From Scytalidium lignicola (lineage: Eukaryota; Ascomycota; Leotiomycetes), in the NCBI GenBank assembly GCA_002812745.2, contig NCSJ02000135.1, positions 1-64,000 on the forward strand: 64,000 nt of DNA. The letters run 5' to 3'. Below, piece by piece: positions 33,111-44,794 of the stretch (the first letter of the stretch is position 1; every line of letters begins with the position of its first letter). The notes beneath the pieces were generated by a model, which saw nothing but the letters and a program-made list of their open reading frames with translations, was not told the origin of the DNA and made no database searches. Position numbers and translations under genes: made by a program.

Positions 33111-35108
33111 GCTTTGGATAACTGAACACTTTATAAAGCTTTGATTCTTGATCAAGCTTATTATTGTGCATCTCACCAGCTTCCTGACGGACGACCAATG
33201 TGGTCGACATTACTCTTAAATACTCTTCTTTATGCTGAAGCTTGTGTAATATATGTATACCAGATCTGTTGACGCGATGGAGTTAGTACCTTACCTAATA
33301 TTCTATGATTTTACTTGGTTAACACAATCTCGCAATTATAAAATAGAATTTCCATTCACAATGACGACCCGTAATAAGTAAAAGTTCGCTGTTTCTGTAC
33401 TCACTAATACTTTAATCACGCTTTACTATAATGTCCAATATTTTGCTTTCATATTCATTGGATCAAGTAGCTTCATCAAAGCATTTTAAAGTCCCCGAAG
33501 GATCGAGCTTAGCCCTCACCATAGTCAAATCAAATTTGCCTTATCCCGCTTAACGTAACGCATGCTTATTTTAATTCAAAAAGGAGGCATTCCCATGGCC
33601 TTCCTTTAGTCTACTCTATTTCGTAGATGTTAATTACCCATTCTCTCTTCACAACTACGAATATTTTATATACAGAACCCCTTCCGCACTATAAATATAC
33701 TTTAAACGAAAAGACTTGGGATCTCGCTGAGGCCTTTAAAAATATAAGACATCGTGTGGCATCTTTAGATACACATGATCTTGCTTCTTATACCATACAG
33801 AGTCGCAAAGGCGTTCTTATTGAAGTCGCAGTGCAAGCCTCGGCCTCTCAGCCCCTCAACCCCAAATCAGTATAATCAGGTAAAATTAATACTCTAGTTG
33901 TACATTCAAATAACATCTCTCAAATATATTTCCCGGCAAGTTACTTTTATTAAAAACCCCTGGCATACTCAAGGTCATTTAAATAAGAATGGCTAGCAAA
34001 GTGATAAAGAAAGCGTTGAGGAGCACGACAGACCACAAAGTCAAAAGGCAGATGAACGCTGTAGATGATAAGCATTGTACTACGACCACTTTGTTTATGG
34101 ATGGTATATTGGTCTACTTTTCGATCAACGCTTTATACTGAATGCTGTCAGAATCGTTTCAAGCCAACCTACACGTCAATGCATGCTGGTGTGTATTTTG
34201 TTTTCACTAGCTCATGTCAAAACTTTTCAGCACTCTGAAATAAATCAAATATACCAGATCTAATTTTTGTTGAAAGCGACTGTAATGTAACCCCAGATAT
34301 CCCGGTAGGCAGCTCAGCGAGCATCGGAATACGTATCATTGACGCTGCAGTTCAAGAGAAAGTGAACCGGCGAAAATATGTACCTACAAGTATCTACGTT
34401 TATTGTGCTCCATGCACATGTCTAATCCATACCGGGCTTGCAATATGCAGAGCGACGCAGTCGAGTAGCTTGGAGTTTATCCTTAAAGTAGATCCAAGGT
34501 TGACGACAAGTTGCCACCATGAACCCAGGAATCTGTACGGCCTCCGCAACCTTTGTTGACTTTGTAAAGAGGCGGAAATAAATACTAGCTCACTCCTGAC
34601 TACAAATCAACGAAAGGACCTTGACTATATCGATCGTGTCTGGATCGAGCAGGCTATTTCGGGATATTTGTTTGGAAGTCACGATAAAAACAGTCCGTTC
34701 TAATAAATCGGCTTCTTTAGGGGTTAGTGGGATTGCAGATCCTAAGGTCACTCGTACGACGGGTACATAAGGAGCTTTCATAATTTTTGCTTAGTAATTA
34801 GACTTCCACCTTTTTGTAGTGTGAGAAGTCTTCGTCTTTTTTCAATCGACGATTAATTATACTACTATTTATCTCTTCTGTTATTTACTTGTTTGCTTTA
34901 GCAAATATACAGAGCTATAACAACAATAAAAACTAGTTTAAGTTTTTATTTCGTTTGTGTTAACTTCCGAAAGTGATTTTGCCTCTCTTGCAATGCAGTA
35001 ACTAGCTTCTCGAACATCACTGACTTTCAATTAGAAATCTACGAAACTTGGTAAGGATTAATTATCAAAAGTAAAGATTTTTGAATTAAATGCCGGACCT
35101 AGAATACA
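33111..35108. other. Two-kilobase region without a recognised gene
   Basis: There are short open frames at 33627-33875 (+), 33990-34140 (+), 34075-34263 (+), 34362-34559 (+) and 34781-34590 (-). None matches a family I recognise and none splices convincingly to another. The region is AT-rich and may contain remnants of old genes. Confidence 0.35.
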
Positions 35109-35507
35109 ATGGCATCTCCTGCTGTCCACTTTCTCAGCGCCCAGCAAGTGATGCGTCTCCACAACATCTTTATCAATTCCGCTGCTAAGCCTAGCCAGCT
35201 AAGTATGCCGGAATCTGCAACCCATTCACCTATGAACCTTGAGTATTACGAGCAACAGCAAGATATTTTCCAGCTGGCCGCGAATCTAGCCACCAAAATA
35301 ATGAAAAATAACGCCTTTCAAGACGGAAACAAGCGTACTGCACTCACGGCGGTCAGCATGTTCCTCAAACTCAACGGCTACCAGCTTGATGAAAACCCAT
35401 CCACAACAGAACTTGCGGATGCCCATGTAGCCGCATGTACTAATCAATGGACGGTAGAGGATCTAGGAAGGTATTACGCATCAAAGGCGAAGGTCATCCC
35501 AAAATGA
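35109..35507 (+). CDS. Fic/Doc-domain protein with altered active site
   Basis: A single exon of 132 residues covers a compact Doc-like fold: VHFLSAQQVMRLH at the start, LAANLATKIMKNNAF in the middle, and DGNKRTALTAVSMFLKLNGY after the motif. The Fic/Doc signature H-x-F-x-D/N-G/A-N-K-R reads N-A-F-Q-D-G-N-K-R (residues 68-76), so the catalytic His is Asn while the nucleotide-binding GNKR part is kept. Fic proteins transfer AMP or other phosphate groups, and bacterial Doc phosphorylates EF-Tu as the toxin of a toxin-antitoxin pair. Loss of the His predicts little or no such activity. The length is that of bacterial Doc. No antitoxin-like partner is seen. It could be a pseudoenzyme or a recent inactive transfer. 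Confidence 0.7.
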   Translation: MASPAVHFLSAQQVMRLHNIFINSAAKPSQLSMPESATHSPMNLEYYEQQQDIFQLAANLATKIMKNNAFQDGNKRTALTAVSMFLKLNGYQLDENPSTTELADAHVAACTNQWTVEDLGRYYASKAKVIPK

Positions 35508-35689
35508 TAATTAAAGAAGTAGTTAGAATATAGAGTATAGAGTACAGTTTCTATAAAAAAAAAGAAAGGGAATTACCATGGGAAGAAGATATTTACGGGT
35601 GGCTATGTGGCGTGACATTGGTATTAGATAAGGAATAAATTGAGTGAATAACTTGTCCAAGAATTGATATACCCGAGTTAATTAACTAC

Positions 35690-36272
35690 ATGTCTTTCAA
35701 TTGCTCTAATGTCTCTCCGATTTGTGATTTAGTCGTACTAGCAAGCCGAGTGAACTCCTCTAATATTAATTAGAAAGATTGCATAAGCTTCTTGATATAT
35801 ACATTACCACACGATGTCCCATTTAAAGCGATTGTGGAGAAGAGCCCAAATTGAAAAAGCGTTGCATCACTTGTTGCCGCAGTTGTGTCTGAAGTCTCTA
35901 GACGCGGAAGGTTGAATGGAATTTCAAGACGAGGTAATTCAGGCCCAGCACCTTTAGGGAGAGTTAGATACAGAATTTAGCTACAGCAGGGCTGAGTTTA
36001 CCACGAGAAAAATATCTACTTCTATGGGAGAAGATCAATGGTACCTCGATGGTCTCCCCATCAGGAAAAGGCTGGCCAGCTAAGATGCTTCCAATTTCTG
36101 GTGAAATCATGACATATGCCTCGTCAGGATCACCAAACTTGATGTCAACATCCTTTCTCAAAGCTTCTGCTTTGGAACCTGGGTTAATCAAAACTGCCCT
36201 CGCATCATGATACTTTCGTATACTGGTGAACGCTCCATTTCTGGCGAATCGTGTCTTTTGAGTAAGAATCAT
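35690..36272 (-). pseudogene. Unidentified pseudogene with one stop and a frame shift
   Basis: From the ATG at 36272 a 102-codon frame (ARAVLINPGSKAEALRKDVD, FGDPDEAYVMISPEIGSI) stops at 35964. Immediately after, in a shifted frame, coding-like sequence resumes: GAGPELPRLEIPFNLPRLE, TLFQFGLFSTIALNG, and after another stop a helical end (EEFTRLASTTKSQIGETLEQ). An intron would have to be about 20 nt to bridge the first break, which is too short, so I read it as a decayed gene. I do not recognise the family. It is divergent from the CCT eta gene. Confidence 0.4.
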
Positions 36273-36739
36273 CGTGAAGATCTTTTTCGAAGCCAGAGGA
36301 GATACTTCCGTGCCAACTTTCAGGCTCCTTAGACACTGTAGTTTGGAATGGGGCCCCTGTAATTCAAGCTCCTTCGGGCTCCTTACTCGCTATAGGCCCC
36401 GTCTTTCGTGCCTGGAAGATCCGGCAATAGCAGGTTCCTCCCTGCCAAGATTCCGTTGTTTAGTAAGCTTATCACGTGCTTAACCCCCCTCATAGAAATT
36501 TGGTGTACGGTGACCAAAACTAGCTCGAGTGGCAATTCGAACGCGATGCCTCATACGCGAAATTTTGAAAATGAGAGCTCTAGGTAACTTGATATCAGCG
36601 AAGTTCGGTGTGCACCCAACGACTTCTTTCTATACTCTCCCCGACGTCTCTCTCACAACGTACGGTATATCTACCGACGTAAGCAGTGGCTCTATACAAA
36701 GTTCTTATTTGAGGGGAATCCCACATTACGCTTTTAGAG
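36273..36739. promoter_or_regulatory. Promoter/5' UTR region of the CCT eta gene
   Basis: 467 bp upstream of the chaperonin start. A 93-codon frame at 36529-36810 overlaps the first CCT exon in another frame and is not credible as a gene. No specific operator is recognised. Confidence 0.4.
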
Positions 36740-38607
36740 ATGTCGTTTGGCGGGCACACTCCCACAATTATTGTGCTGAAAGAGGGTATGTCTTGACTTT
36801 GTGCTTGTAGCTGTAGTCTGTCAGTATATATTATAGTTTAGTAAGCTAACCATGAGATTTCGCATATTGTAGGCACGGATACGTCTCAAGGGAAGGGTCA
36901 GATCATATCAAATATCAATGCCTGCTTAGCCGTTCAATCAACGATTCGGAGTACGCTGGGACCTTACGGTGGAGATCTGCTACTTGTTGATGCGAATGGT
37001 AGACAGACCATTACAAACGATGGCGCAACTGTTATGAAGGTATGATATATTATGGAACCTAAGCGGGGCATGACACTGAGGGGCCATGATAGTTACTTGA
37101 TATCGTACACCCCGCGGCGCGCATTTTGACAGATATTGCGAGATCGCAGGACGCCGAGGTCGGTGATGGGACAACTTCTGTAGTCGTATTGACCGGGGAG
37201 ATCCTCAAGGAAGTCAAGGATCATGTAGAGCAAGGTGTTAGCTCTCAGACTATCATAAAGGGTTTGAGAAGGGCTTCGGCGATGGCTGTCAACAAGGTCA
37301 AGGAAATTGCTGTCAACACAACTGATAGCAACACAAGGGAAACTTTGAGTAAACTTGCTGCCACTGCTATGAGCAGTAAGCTTATCAAGAGAAATACTGG
37401 ATTTTTCACCAAGAGTAACGTATCCTACCCAAATTTATTTTACTTCGGTTGATGCTGACAAAATACAGTGGTTGTTGATGCAGTACTCTCCCTTGATCAG
37501 GATGATCTTAACGAGAAACTTATTGGAATAAAGAAGATCCCGGGTGGTTCGTTAACAGAATCACTCTTTGTTAATGGAGTGGCATTCAAAAAGACATTCT
37601 CATACGCCGGCTTCGAGCAACAACCAAAATCATTCAAGAACCCCAAAATCGTCTGCCTAAATGTTGAACTTGAACTTAAGAGCGAAAAGGATAACGCGGA
37701 GGTCAGAGTTGAGCAAGTCTCAGAATATCAAGCCATTGTCGACGCCGAATGGCAAATTATTTATAACAAGATGGAAGCTCTTTATAAAACCGGCGCCAAG
37801 GTTGTCCTGAGCAAGCTCCCTATCGGAGACTTAGCAACCCAATACTTCGCTGATAGAGACATCTTTTGTGCCGGCAGAGTGGCCTCTGAAGATCTCGAAA
37901 GAGTGATTCAAGCAACTGGCGGCTCGATCCAATCCACCTGTACTGACATCCACCCAGAACATCTGGGAACTTGTGGTAAGTTCGAAGAGCGTCAAATCGG
38001 CGGTGAACGGTTCAATTTCTTCGAAGATTGCCCTGAAGCGAAGACATGCACTTTAGTCCTTCGCGGAGGTGCTGAACAATTCATTGCGGAAGTGGAACGC
38101 TCTCTCCACGATGCTATCATGATCGTCAAACGAGCAATCAAGAACAAAACTATTGTTGCAGGAGGTGGAGCTTGCGAGATGGAAGTCTCGGCATACCTCC
38201 ATCAGTACGCAGACAAGAACGTCCCACACAAGCAGCAGGCGATCATCAAGTCTTTCGCAAAGGCACTTGAGGTTATCCCTCGACAACTCTGTGACAATGC
38301 TGGATTCGATGCAACGGATATCCTCAATACACTTCGTGTAGAGCACAGGAGAGGAAATATCTGGGCGGGAGTAGATTTCACGAATGAGGGTGTTAGAGAT
38401 AATCTTGAAGCGTTTGTCTGGGAGCCAGCATTGGTTAAGATTAATGCTATCCAGGCTGCAACGGAGGCCAGCTGTCTGATTCTAAGTGTCGACGAGACGA
38501 TTAAGAATGAGGAGAGTGCACAGCCACAAGCACCATCCAGAGGGTTACCGCCTGGAGCTGCACAAAGAGCGCTTCGTGGAAGGGGAAGAGGGATGCCGAG
38601 ACGGTAG
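36740..38607 (+). CDS. cct7: T-complex protein 1 (CCT/TRiC) subunit eta
   Basis: Four exons (36740-36785, 36873-37039, 37093-37414, 37469-38607; introns 87, 53 and 54 nt) give 557 residues, the normal size. One of eight subunits of the cytosolic chaperonin ring that folds actin, tubulin and other proteins. Visible group II chaperonin marks are [21 protein letters not shown] (62-71), [17 protein letters not shown] (ATP site, about 91-107), the apical domain with [37 protein letters not shown], and [10 protein letters not shown]. The eta identity rests on the start [20 protein letters not shown] and the C-terminal tail rich in Gly/Arg (GRGRGMPRR). Split codons at all exon joins restore these motifs. 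Confidence 0.97.
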
Positions 38608-38745
38608 ATGGGTAGAATAGAATTAGCTCTTCAGTGGTAAAAGAAGTAAATGTAATACCATGCTGATCCTTTTCTGCCTCCCCATTTGTATTCGAGTATT
38701 TCGTGATATTACAAGATATTACAAAAGTGCTCTAAGATATTCAGC

Positions 38746-40518
38746 TTAGTCATCCTCTACATACTCACGGTCATATAGCCCTCCTTTATGACTTGCGTTC
38801 CTCATTGCTTCTTCTGCAGCTCTTGCTGCTGCTTCAGCTTGAGATTTCGCCACAATGTCATCAGTGACACTCCCAGCCATAATGCCATCGCCATCACCAT
38901 CGCCATCATCATGATCATGATCAATCAGCATATCCAAGTCCCCATCAGTATGGGTATCATGGTTGTGGTCCACAGGACCATTACCGGTCAGCATAGCCTG
39001 AAATGAGTCTGAGTCATGCTGCTCGTGGTCAAAGGAAACTTGTGTATCATGGTGGCTAGGATGGTGGTGGTCATGCTGATGATTATAGCTCCCAAGTTGA
39101 TTACGGACATCTTCCATGATCTGGGGGTCTAAAGGCATATAATCATTTCTCAGTTGAGGATGATGTTGCTGATGATCTTGCATTCGCGCTACAGGTGCTG
39201 CTGAGTGGTGTAATGAATGAGATGTTTGCTGTAACTGTGTTTGATGATGGCTATGGCTGTGAAGTCTTTGATCGTGGTCAAGGGGCTGTGGTAACGTGCG
39301 ATTTAATACTTGAGGTGATACAGAGCCTGCGCCAGGAGGGCCAGAAAAGTCATCTGATACATTGACATTCTGTGAGAGACTTAGGACTCGGCCAGCAGCA
39401 CTGACCGATCTCAGAGAGACACTGGAAGCAGGAGTAGTTGTTCGTTTAGGAACATCACCGTCAGGACGGACAATAGGGGCTTTCCCTAATTCTTTGCATT
39501 CTGCACAATTCCTAACTACAAGGCTCGCAGTCTCCTTAATCCTTGTCCAATGATACTTCTCCGCAATAGTTGAGGTAGTCTTGTTGATGCCCCCATGATG
39601 AAGTAAATGCACGTTTCTTGTAATCTCATATTGTCGATGCGGATCCGAAATGACCTCCTTATCTCGTAACATCAGTTTATCACCGTCAAGGATTTTGTAG
39701 TTTGCTGCTGCGCTCCGGAGCCTGCTTTTCTCCCCCCTATCAGCTCCGTTCGGGTATTTCCCGTACATGAGATAGAATTTGATTTTATCGAAGCGTTCTT
39801 CACTCACGAAATCTTCGCCGTCGGGAACCAGGTCCCGACCATAGATTATGGCGTCTATTAGCTGTCCCGGATAGCTCTTTAGATTGCCGCAGCCCTTTAC
39901 TCGACCAATTCTCTTAAATCCAAGGGCATCCCAGATTCGACAAGATGCGACATTGGTCTCGTAGACGAGGTTGAAGACAGAGTAGGTATAACCCAATTGA
40001 GGTGCCCATTTGAGGTATGCTTCTCCCATCAGGCGCCCTACCCCACGGTTTCTAGCTGCATCACAGGTCAAGAAGCCGGCATTGCATACATGACTACTGC
40101 GACCTGGGTAATTCGGCTTAATGTAGAAGCTTCCTAGGCATTCCCTACCCCAATCTTTCCCTTCAATGACATCCTCCTGGCGTTCGATATTTCCAAGTAA
40201 CATGACAGCACCGAAATTCTGGAACCAGTAGGCAGAGAACTTATCCACGGGCATTCCCTCAATCATCGGATACGTATCTCCATTTTCAATTTCCTTGTTT
40301 AACTGTTCACTAAGATATGCAAGGAGTGAAGGTGGGACCTGGTGATATGAAGAAAAGGGAACAATGGTAGCAACAGTGACTCTGTCGCGCAGCGTCACCT
40401 GTCGAGGATATACTTCAGCAGGCAGTGGTGGCTGAGGATCATGGGGATCTGGGAATGGGGCCGAGCCAGAAGTGCGATAGATGGTGGGAGCACTGGGGTC
40501 ATCCAGCATTGCCGGCAT
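38746..40518 (-). CDS. Spt10-like histone-gene activator: GNAT acetyltransferase plus integrase-type H2C2 zinc finger
   Basis: A single exon of 590 residues. The acetyltransferase domain (about 45-210) holds the acetyl-CoA loop AARNRGVGRLMGEA (RNRGVG, 156-161), and ETNVASCRIWDALGFKRIG closes the fold. A zinc-binding HHCC unit of the retroviral-integrase type follows: H304-x3-H308 and C338-x2-C341 in NVHLLHHGG...NCAECKEL. This pairing is characteristic of yeast Spt10, which binds histone-gene upstream elements and promotes histone expression. The C-terminal 240 residues are low-complexity, rich in His, Gln, Asp and Gly, with many HH pairs. The frame is open upstream from a TTG at 40584, but the first ATG is at 40518. 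Confidence 0.85.
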   Translation of the reverse strand: MPAMLDDPSAPTIYRTSGSAPFPDPHDPQPPLPAEVYPRQVTLRDRVTVATIVPFSSYHQVPPSLLAYLSEQLNKEIENGDTYPMIEGMPVDKFSAYWFQNFGAVMLLGNIERQEDVIEGKDWGRECLGSFYIKPNYPGRSSHVCNAGFLTCDAARNRGVGRLMGEAYLKWAPQLGYTYSVFNLVYETNVASCRIWDALGFKRIGRVKGCGNLKSYPGQLIDAIIYGRDLVPDGEDFVSEERFDKIKFYLMYGKYPNGADRGEKSRLRSAAANYKILDGDKLMLRDKEVISDPHRQYEITRNVHLLHHGGINKTTSTIAEKYHWTRIKETASLVVRNCAECKELGKAPIVRPDGDVPKRTTTPASSVSLRSVSAAGRVLSLSQNVNVSDDFSGPPGAGSVSPQVLNRTLPQPLDHDQRLHSHSHHQTQLQQTSHSLHHSAAPVARMQDHQQHHPQLRNDYMPLDPQIMEDVRNQLGSYNHQHDHHHPSHHDTQVSFDHEQHDSDSFQAMLTGNGPVDHNHDTHTDGDLDMLIDHDHDDGDGDGDGIMAGSVTDDIVAKSQAEAAARAAEEAMRNASHKGGLYDREYVEDD

Positions 40519-41097
40519 CCTGGCAACTTTCACAAAACTATGAGGAAGACAGAAATATGTTCTCGAAATAACTGCGTGTTCCAATTAGATCTATCTTTCC
40601 AGAAGGCAGAATAAGTACTCGAGGTGGCGCACATTACTGATGAAAGTGGGATGTTGGTCTATCAAATAAAAACCCCACTTGTGCTCCCTTCTCGCCCTTT
40701 AATTGATCTCAAATGATCTCCTCCAAGACAAATTGACAGATTTCCCAGATTGGCACTGGGTCAACAAACTTCCGAATCGAGACGGTATAGAAGCCACTCG
40801 TGGTGTGCTCAGAATTGCAGTTGAAGATCTCATCTCTCGTCGGATCGATGCCGAGGTCGCCCATTTCGCTAGCATCACGTGCAATAGTATATGCTGACTC
40901 AGCTAAGTCCCTCTTTCTCCCTTCCCCATAGATTAAAGATAAATAGTATGGATATAATGAAAGGGTCACAGTAATGGACTAGTTAAATGGTTAGGCAAAC
41001 GTCTAAATCTATTCTTTTATACAAGTGTTAACTAGCTCTCACAAGTCCAGGAACGCCCAGTCGTTCAATATACAAGCACATTGCAGTCTGTTCTATC
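40519..41097. other. Intergenic between Spt10-like and mitochondrial S2 genes
   Basis: Upstream region of the Spt10-like gene and 3' flank of the ribosomal-protein gene. Open frames at 40709-40969 on both strands lack family resemblance. No tRNA found by eye. Confidence 0.4.
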
Positions 41098-42297
41098 TTA
41101 CAAGTCTTCGTCATCCACTGAGGACCGTGACCTTGGTTGTTTTCCAGTGGTTAGCTCTTCCTCGTCTTCACCGGTCTTGGAGGCCCTCTTAGATAACACC
41201 TTCTGTAATTTCTCCTCCTTCTCCTTGGCAGTCACCGGAGGGCCAAGGTCTGGCAGTGGTGTCCAAGTTACCTTTCCTGTCTTTGCAGCCTCTAATCTCT
41301 TTTGATTTCCCTCCTCTCCTGCTCGTCCCAGAATACCAGCAATAAGTTGTACGCATCGAAGACTAAGCCTATTAGCATCAATCTCGCATTATAGGACAAT
41401 GTAAGAACTTACCTATCATCGTTTGCTGGAATTGGATATGTAACCCAAGTAGGATCGGCATCAGTATCTATAATTCCAATTGTAGGAATATTGTTCAATC
41501 CACACTCGTGCAACAGGACGTAATTCTCTAAGGGGTTCAAGCAAACGACCAAGTCTGGCTTTAAGGCTTTCCAGTCGCTCAACTTTTCTTCATATCCTTT
41601 AATTGGCTGATCCAGTGGGTCGACAGCCTGTATCCTGCAATTCGACAATATTTGTTCGCTGTTCGTGATAGAACCGGGAATCCATCGTTCGAAGAGGTGG
41701 CATCCTTTTGCTAATCCCGCAGCACGAACAACACATGCACTTTGGCTAGGTCTAGTCCCAACAAATAAAATCAGGCCACCATGATAAGCAACCCCTTCAA
41801 CTACCTTGGCAGCTCGACGGAGATATGCTGCTGTGACCTCTAGAGAAATGATATGTATCCCCTGTCTGACACCATAAATGTATCTTTGATTCCCTGGATT
41901 CCATAAACTAGTAGCGTGGCCCAGATGTGATTGAGAAGCCATCAACAGCTCCAGTGTAATATCTCGAGGCGATGGCGGGTTGGCAATAAGCTGGTAGGGT
42001 TCATAGTGCCCTACAACAGCAGAACCAAGTTTTGCTGTTCTCTTCTTGAACGTCTTAAACTGTCGATAGTTTTCGGCAACCTCATGACTAGGTTGGACTC
42101 CTGCCGGTGGGATGGTATGTCTCGTTATGGAATTCTCGACAGCCCCGGTTTCTGTCGACAATGCTCGAAGGTATGCTCTTCGCACTGGTTGGGCAATCGC
42201 CTTTCGGCCTAAATTGAAATCTCAATTAACATTGATTGATTGATTTGAGGTGTACATCTTACTTACCATGCTTTACAGCGAGATTTCTCAGTATCAT
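41098..42297 (-). CDS. mrp4: Mitochondrial small ribosomal subunit protein uS2m (Mrp4)
   Basis: Three exons (42297-42267, 42208-41413, 41368-41098; introns 58 and 44 nt) give 365 residues. The uS2 core is clear: LLMASQSHLGHATSLWNP, YIYGVRQGIHIISLEVT, AAYLRRAAKVVEGVAYHGG, ILFVGTRP, FERWIPGSITN, and PDLVVCLNP...GIIDTDADPTWVTYPIPAND. A short basic N-terminus (MILRNLAVKHGRKAIAQPVR) is a likely mitochondrial presequence and is only obtained by using the first exon. A charged fungal C-terminal extension follows the last intron. The protein sits in the head-body junction of the mitoribosome small subunit. The ATG at 42297 is preferred over an internal GTG. Confidence 0.95.
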
Positions 42298-42642
42298 CGT
42301 GAAGATACGTGCTGTTCTTCACATCATGATACCATCGTATTAATCTCGACAACATTTTGCGATGCTCCGAAAGCAGTTTTGCGCTAGTACGGATACGCGA
42401 TACTTCTTCTGGTCTAGTCTATTTAATCCTGCGACTAACAGAACTATGCTCCCTCACACAGCTAATTTATGGATAATTAGGTTGAAAGATAAGAGTAATG
42501 CTTTGTATGTGATGTATTAATTACTGATAAATTAAGAAACGCAAGTTGGTATTATTCTATGTAACATCGACGGAACATAAAATATACAGAAAAGAACAAC
42601 GCTACAAACGCTCTCGTCTCTCATTTCTTCATACATCTAAAT
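42298..42642. other. Short intergenic region
   Basis: 345 bp: promoter of the mitochondrial S2 gene and 3' flank of the CBS-PB1 gene. Nothing else recognised. Confidence 0.5.
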
Positions 42643-44794
42643 TTAACGGCTAGTAGCCCTCGTCAACGCAAAAACACCAACAATAACAACTGCCAAAGTG
42701 ACAATTGCACCTGGCAATAACAACTCATTCGGAACGCCTGCGATAACCTGCTCCTCAACGGTCTTGGCAGCACCATTTCTGCTCTTAGACCGGACGGGGA
42801 CCTCTTCTTCACTTTCTTCGTCTTCATCCGACACCACTCTTCTTCTTCGCACCGTTCCGAGTGGCGGGGTTGGAGTTTGGGTGACGACAGGCGTGAGATC
42901 AGCTGGAGCACTGACGGGAGGTTTTTCAGGATCATGGACGAAAAGATCAACCTTATCCCGATGTCCATTTCTTGCAAGAATGATCGCTTCCAACAGATCC
43001 TGATCCGCCGTGATAGAAACAGTGTCTCCCTCATCATCCAAGTAACTGAGGGCATAGCCAGAATCACTAAGCTTCCCTTCCACTATAGATGCAGCCCCGC
43101 CGACAGCTTCCACTTCACTACCTAGCTTCCCTGACACTGCCTCAATTAGCTCAGCTATTCCATTACGGGCAACAACTTGTATTCTGTGGACACGACCACT
43201 AGGAGCCTTGAACTTGAATGGAAAGGGGGCCTCCTCGACTGGTAGGTCTACATGTGCAGCGACAGCAGAGTGAGGAGGTGAGTCAACCCCTATGTGAGAT
43301 GCAGAGTCCCCAGGAGTGAGGCTAGTGTCCATAATTCCGTGTCCACGAGACATATCCGGTGACATAAGCGATCGCTGATGGCTATGGTGATGGCTTCCCT
43401 CTCCAGACATCATTGATTCCGAATCATGATCAAGAGATAGCCAAAACTTATTCCATGCCGGCCCCTCACTATCGCTAGATTGCATAGTATTTATTTGTTC
43501 CAAAGTGGCATAGGTCAACTTCAGCACATCAACCATGCCGACAATTTCGCCTGCGTCATTCATCACAGGGAGGTTCAAATAATGCCCATCTACAATATTA
43601 TTAGCATCATTGTTTGTATCTCGACAGGTGGACTTACCATGCATTTTTCTCAGTGCTGCTTGAATGGTCATGTCCATCGGAGCAAAGTCTGGATGGGGAG
43701 TCATGACACGAACAACACTGCAAGTAGCTGGGTCCAATCCCGGGGCTATGACACGGAGAACCACATCCTTGCTTGTGAAAATACCGGTAATTGAACCTTG
43801 ATCCTGCACAAGAACAGCAGTGGTGTGGTTCTCTTTCATCATCATAGCGGCTTCTTTCACTGATGTCCGTACAGAAACCGTCGTAGGTGGTATTCCATTC
43901 AGTACCGATTCTAGTGTAGGACCAGACATCTTAGACCTAAGAGCCTCGACATACTGAATAATCTGTTGAGGCTGGCTTGATCCAAGCTCCGATTGGACGC
44001 CCTCCAAAGCATCATAGAGCTTTCGTGATGAGCTGTAAGCACGCTCCAGCTTCTCCATTGCATCGTAAAAGCACTTAGTTATATCCAGAATACCAGAAAT
44101 ATCTTGATTCTCATCCATAACCGGTAAGTGACGGAATCCCTTCCTCACCATGAGATCCAATGCATCTGTAGCACTTGTATCAGTTCTTGCACAAAGCGGA
44201 TTTTTCGTCATAATCTCCTGGATCGTTATGCTGCTGGCTTTGATTCCACCACCGACCACGCGGAAGGCCAAATCTTTGGCAGTAAAAATACCAGCAATAC
44301 GATCATCATCATCGGTTACAAGAACGCAATCTTCACGCTTGGCTGCCATAAGCTGAGCTGCCTCAGCAACAGTTGTGTTTGGCTTGATCTGAAGAGCCTG
44401 ACTAGGACGTAGAGCAAGAACGGTTCCGGGAGGTGCCTTTCTTGTCTGCCGTGCCCGACTGGTGGTGTGCTTCTTTTTGTTCAGATCCGTCTCAATCTTC
44501 CGGCGGATAGCCTGAACATTGTAAGCTCCAGGGATATTTCCATAGGACACGGAGGGCATAAGGAGGACTGGTAAAGATCCTAATATGACGTACCTCATCC
44601 CTCTTGGATTGCTTTGCCCTGCTTGCACTCATTGTAGAGCCTGCCCCGAGGTCACTATGGCTGCTTGTTCCTGCGTGGCCTTCATAGCCGCCGGGACGAG
44701 GAATATTGGAAGCCGGGCTGTTGTTGAAAGCTGGTATGTTCCCACGAGCTTGGCCACGATTGGGCGTGCCTCTGAGCGTACCGGTAGAAGCCAT
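42643..44794 (-). CDS. CBS-PB1 domain protein with C-terminal membrane anchor (Mug70-like)
   Basis: Two exons (44794-44594, 44511-42643; 82-nt phase-0 intron) give 689 residues. Four CBS repeats in two pairs span about 90-395 (LVTDDDDRIAGIFTAKDLAFRVV, FRHLPVMDENQDISGILDI, LVQDQGSITGIFTSKDVVLRV, YLNLPVMNDAGEIVGMVDV); tandem CBS pairs bind adenine nucleotides. A PB1 domain lies at about 500-585 (FKFKAPSGRVHRIQV...LDDEGDTVSITADQDLLEAI). The last 25 residues (LLLPGAIVTLAVVIVGVFAL) form one membrane span, suggesting a tail-anchored protein. The layout matches fission-yeast Mug70/Meu-type CBS-PB1 proteins, whose function is poorly known. The N-terminal 80 residues are Gly/Ser-rich and disordered. 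Confidence 0.9.

Noticed and set aside
35944..35963. Micro-intron joining the two parts of the unidentified pseudogene
   Set aside because: It would be only about 20 nt, below any known fungal intron minimum; a frame-shifted pseudogene is simpler.
36529..36810. 93-codon plus-strand frame upstream of the chaperonin
   Set aside because: It overlaps CCT eta exon 1 in another frame and shows no motif.
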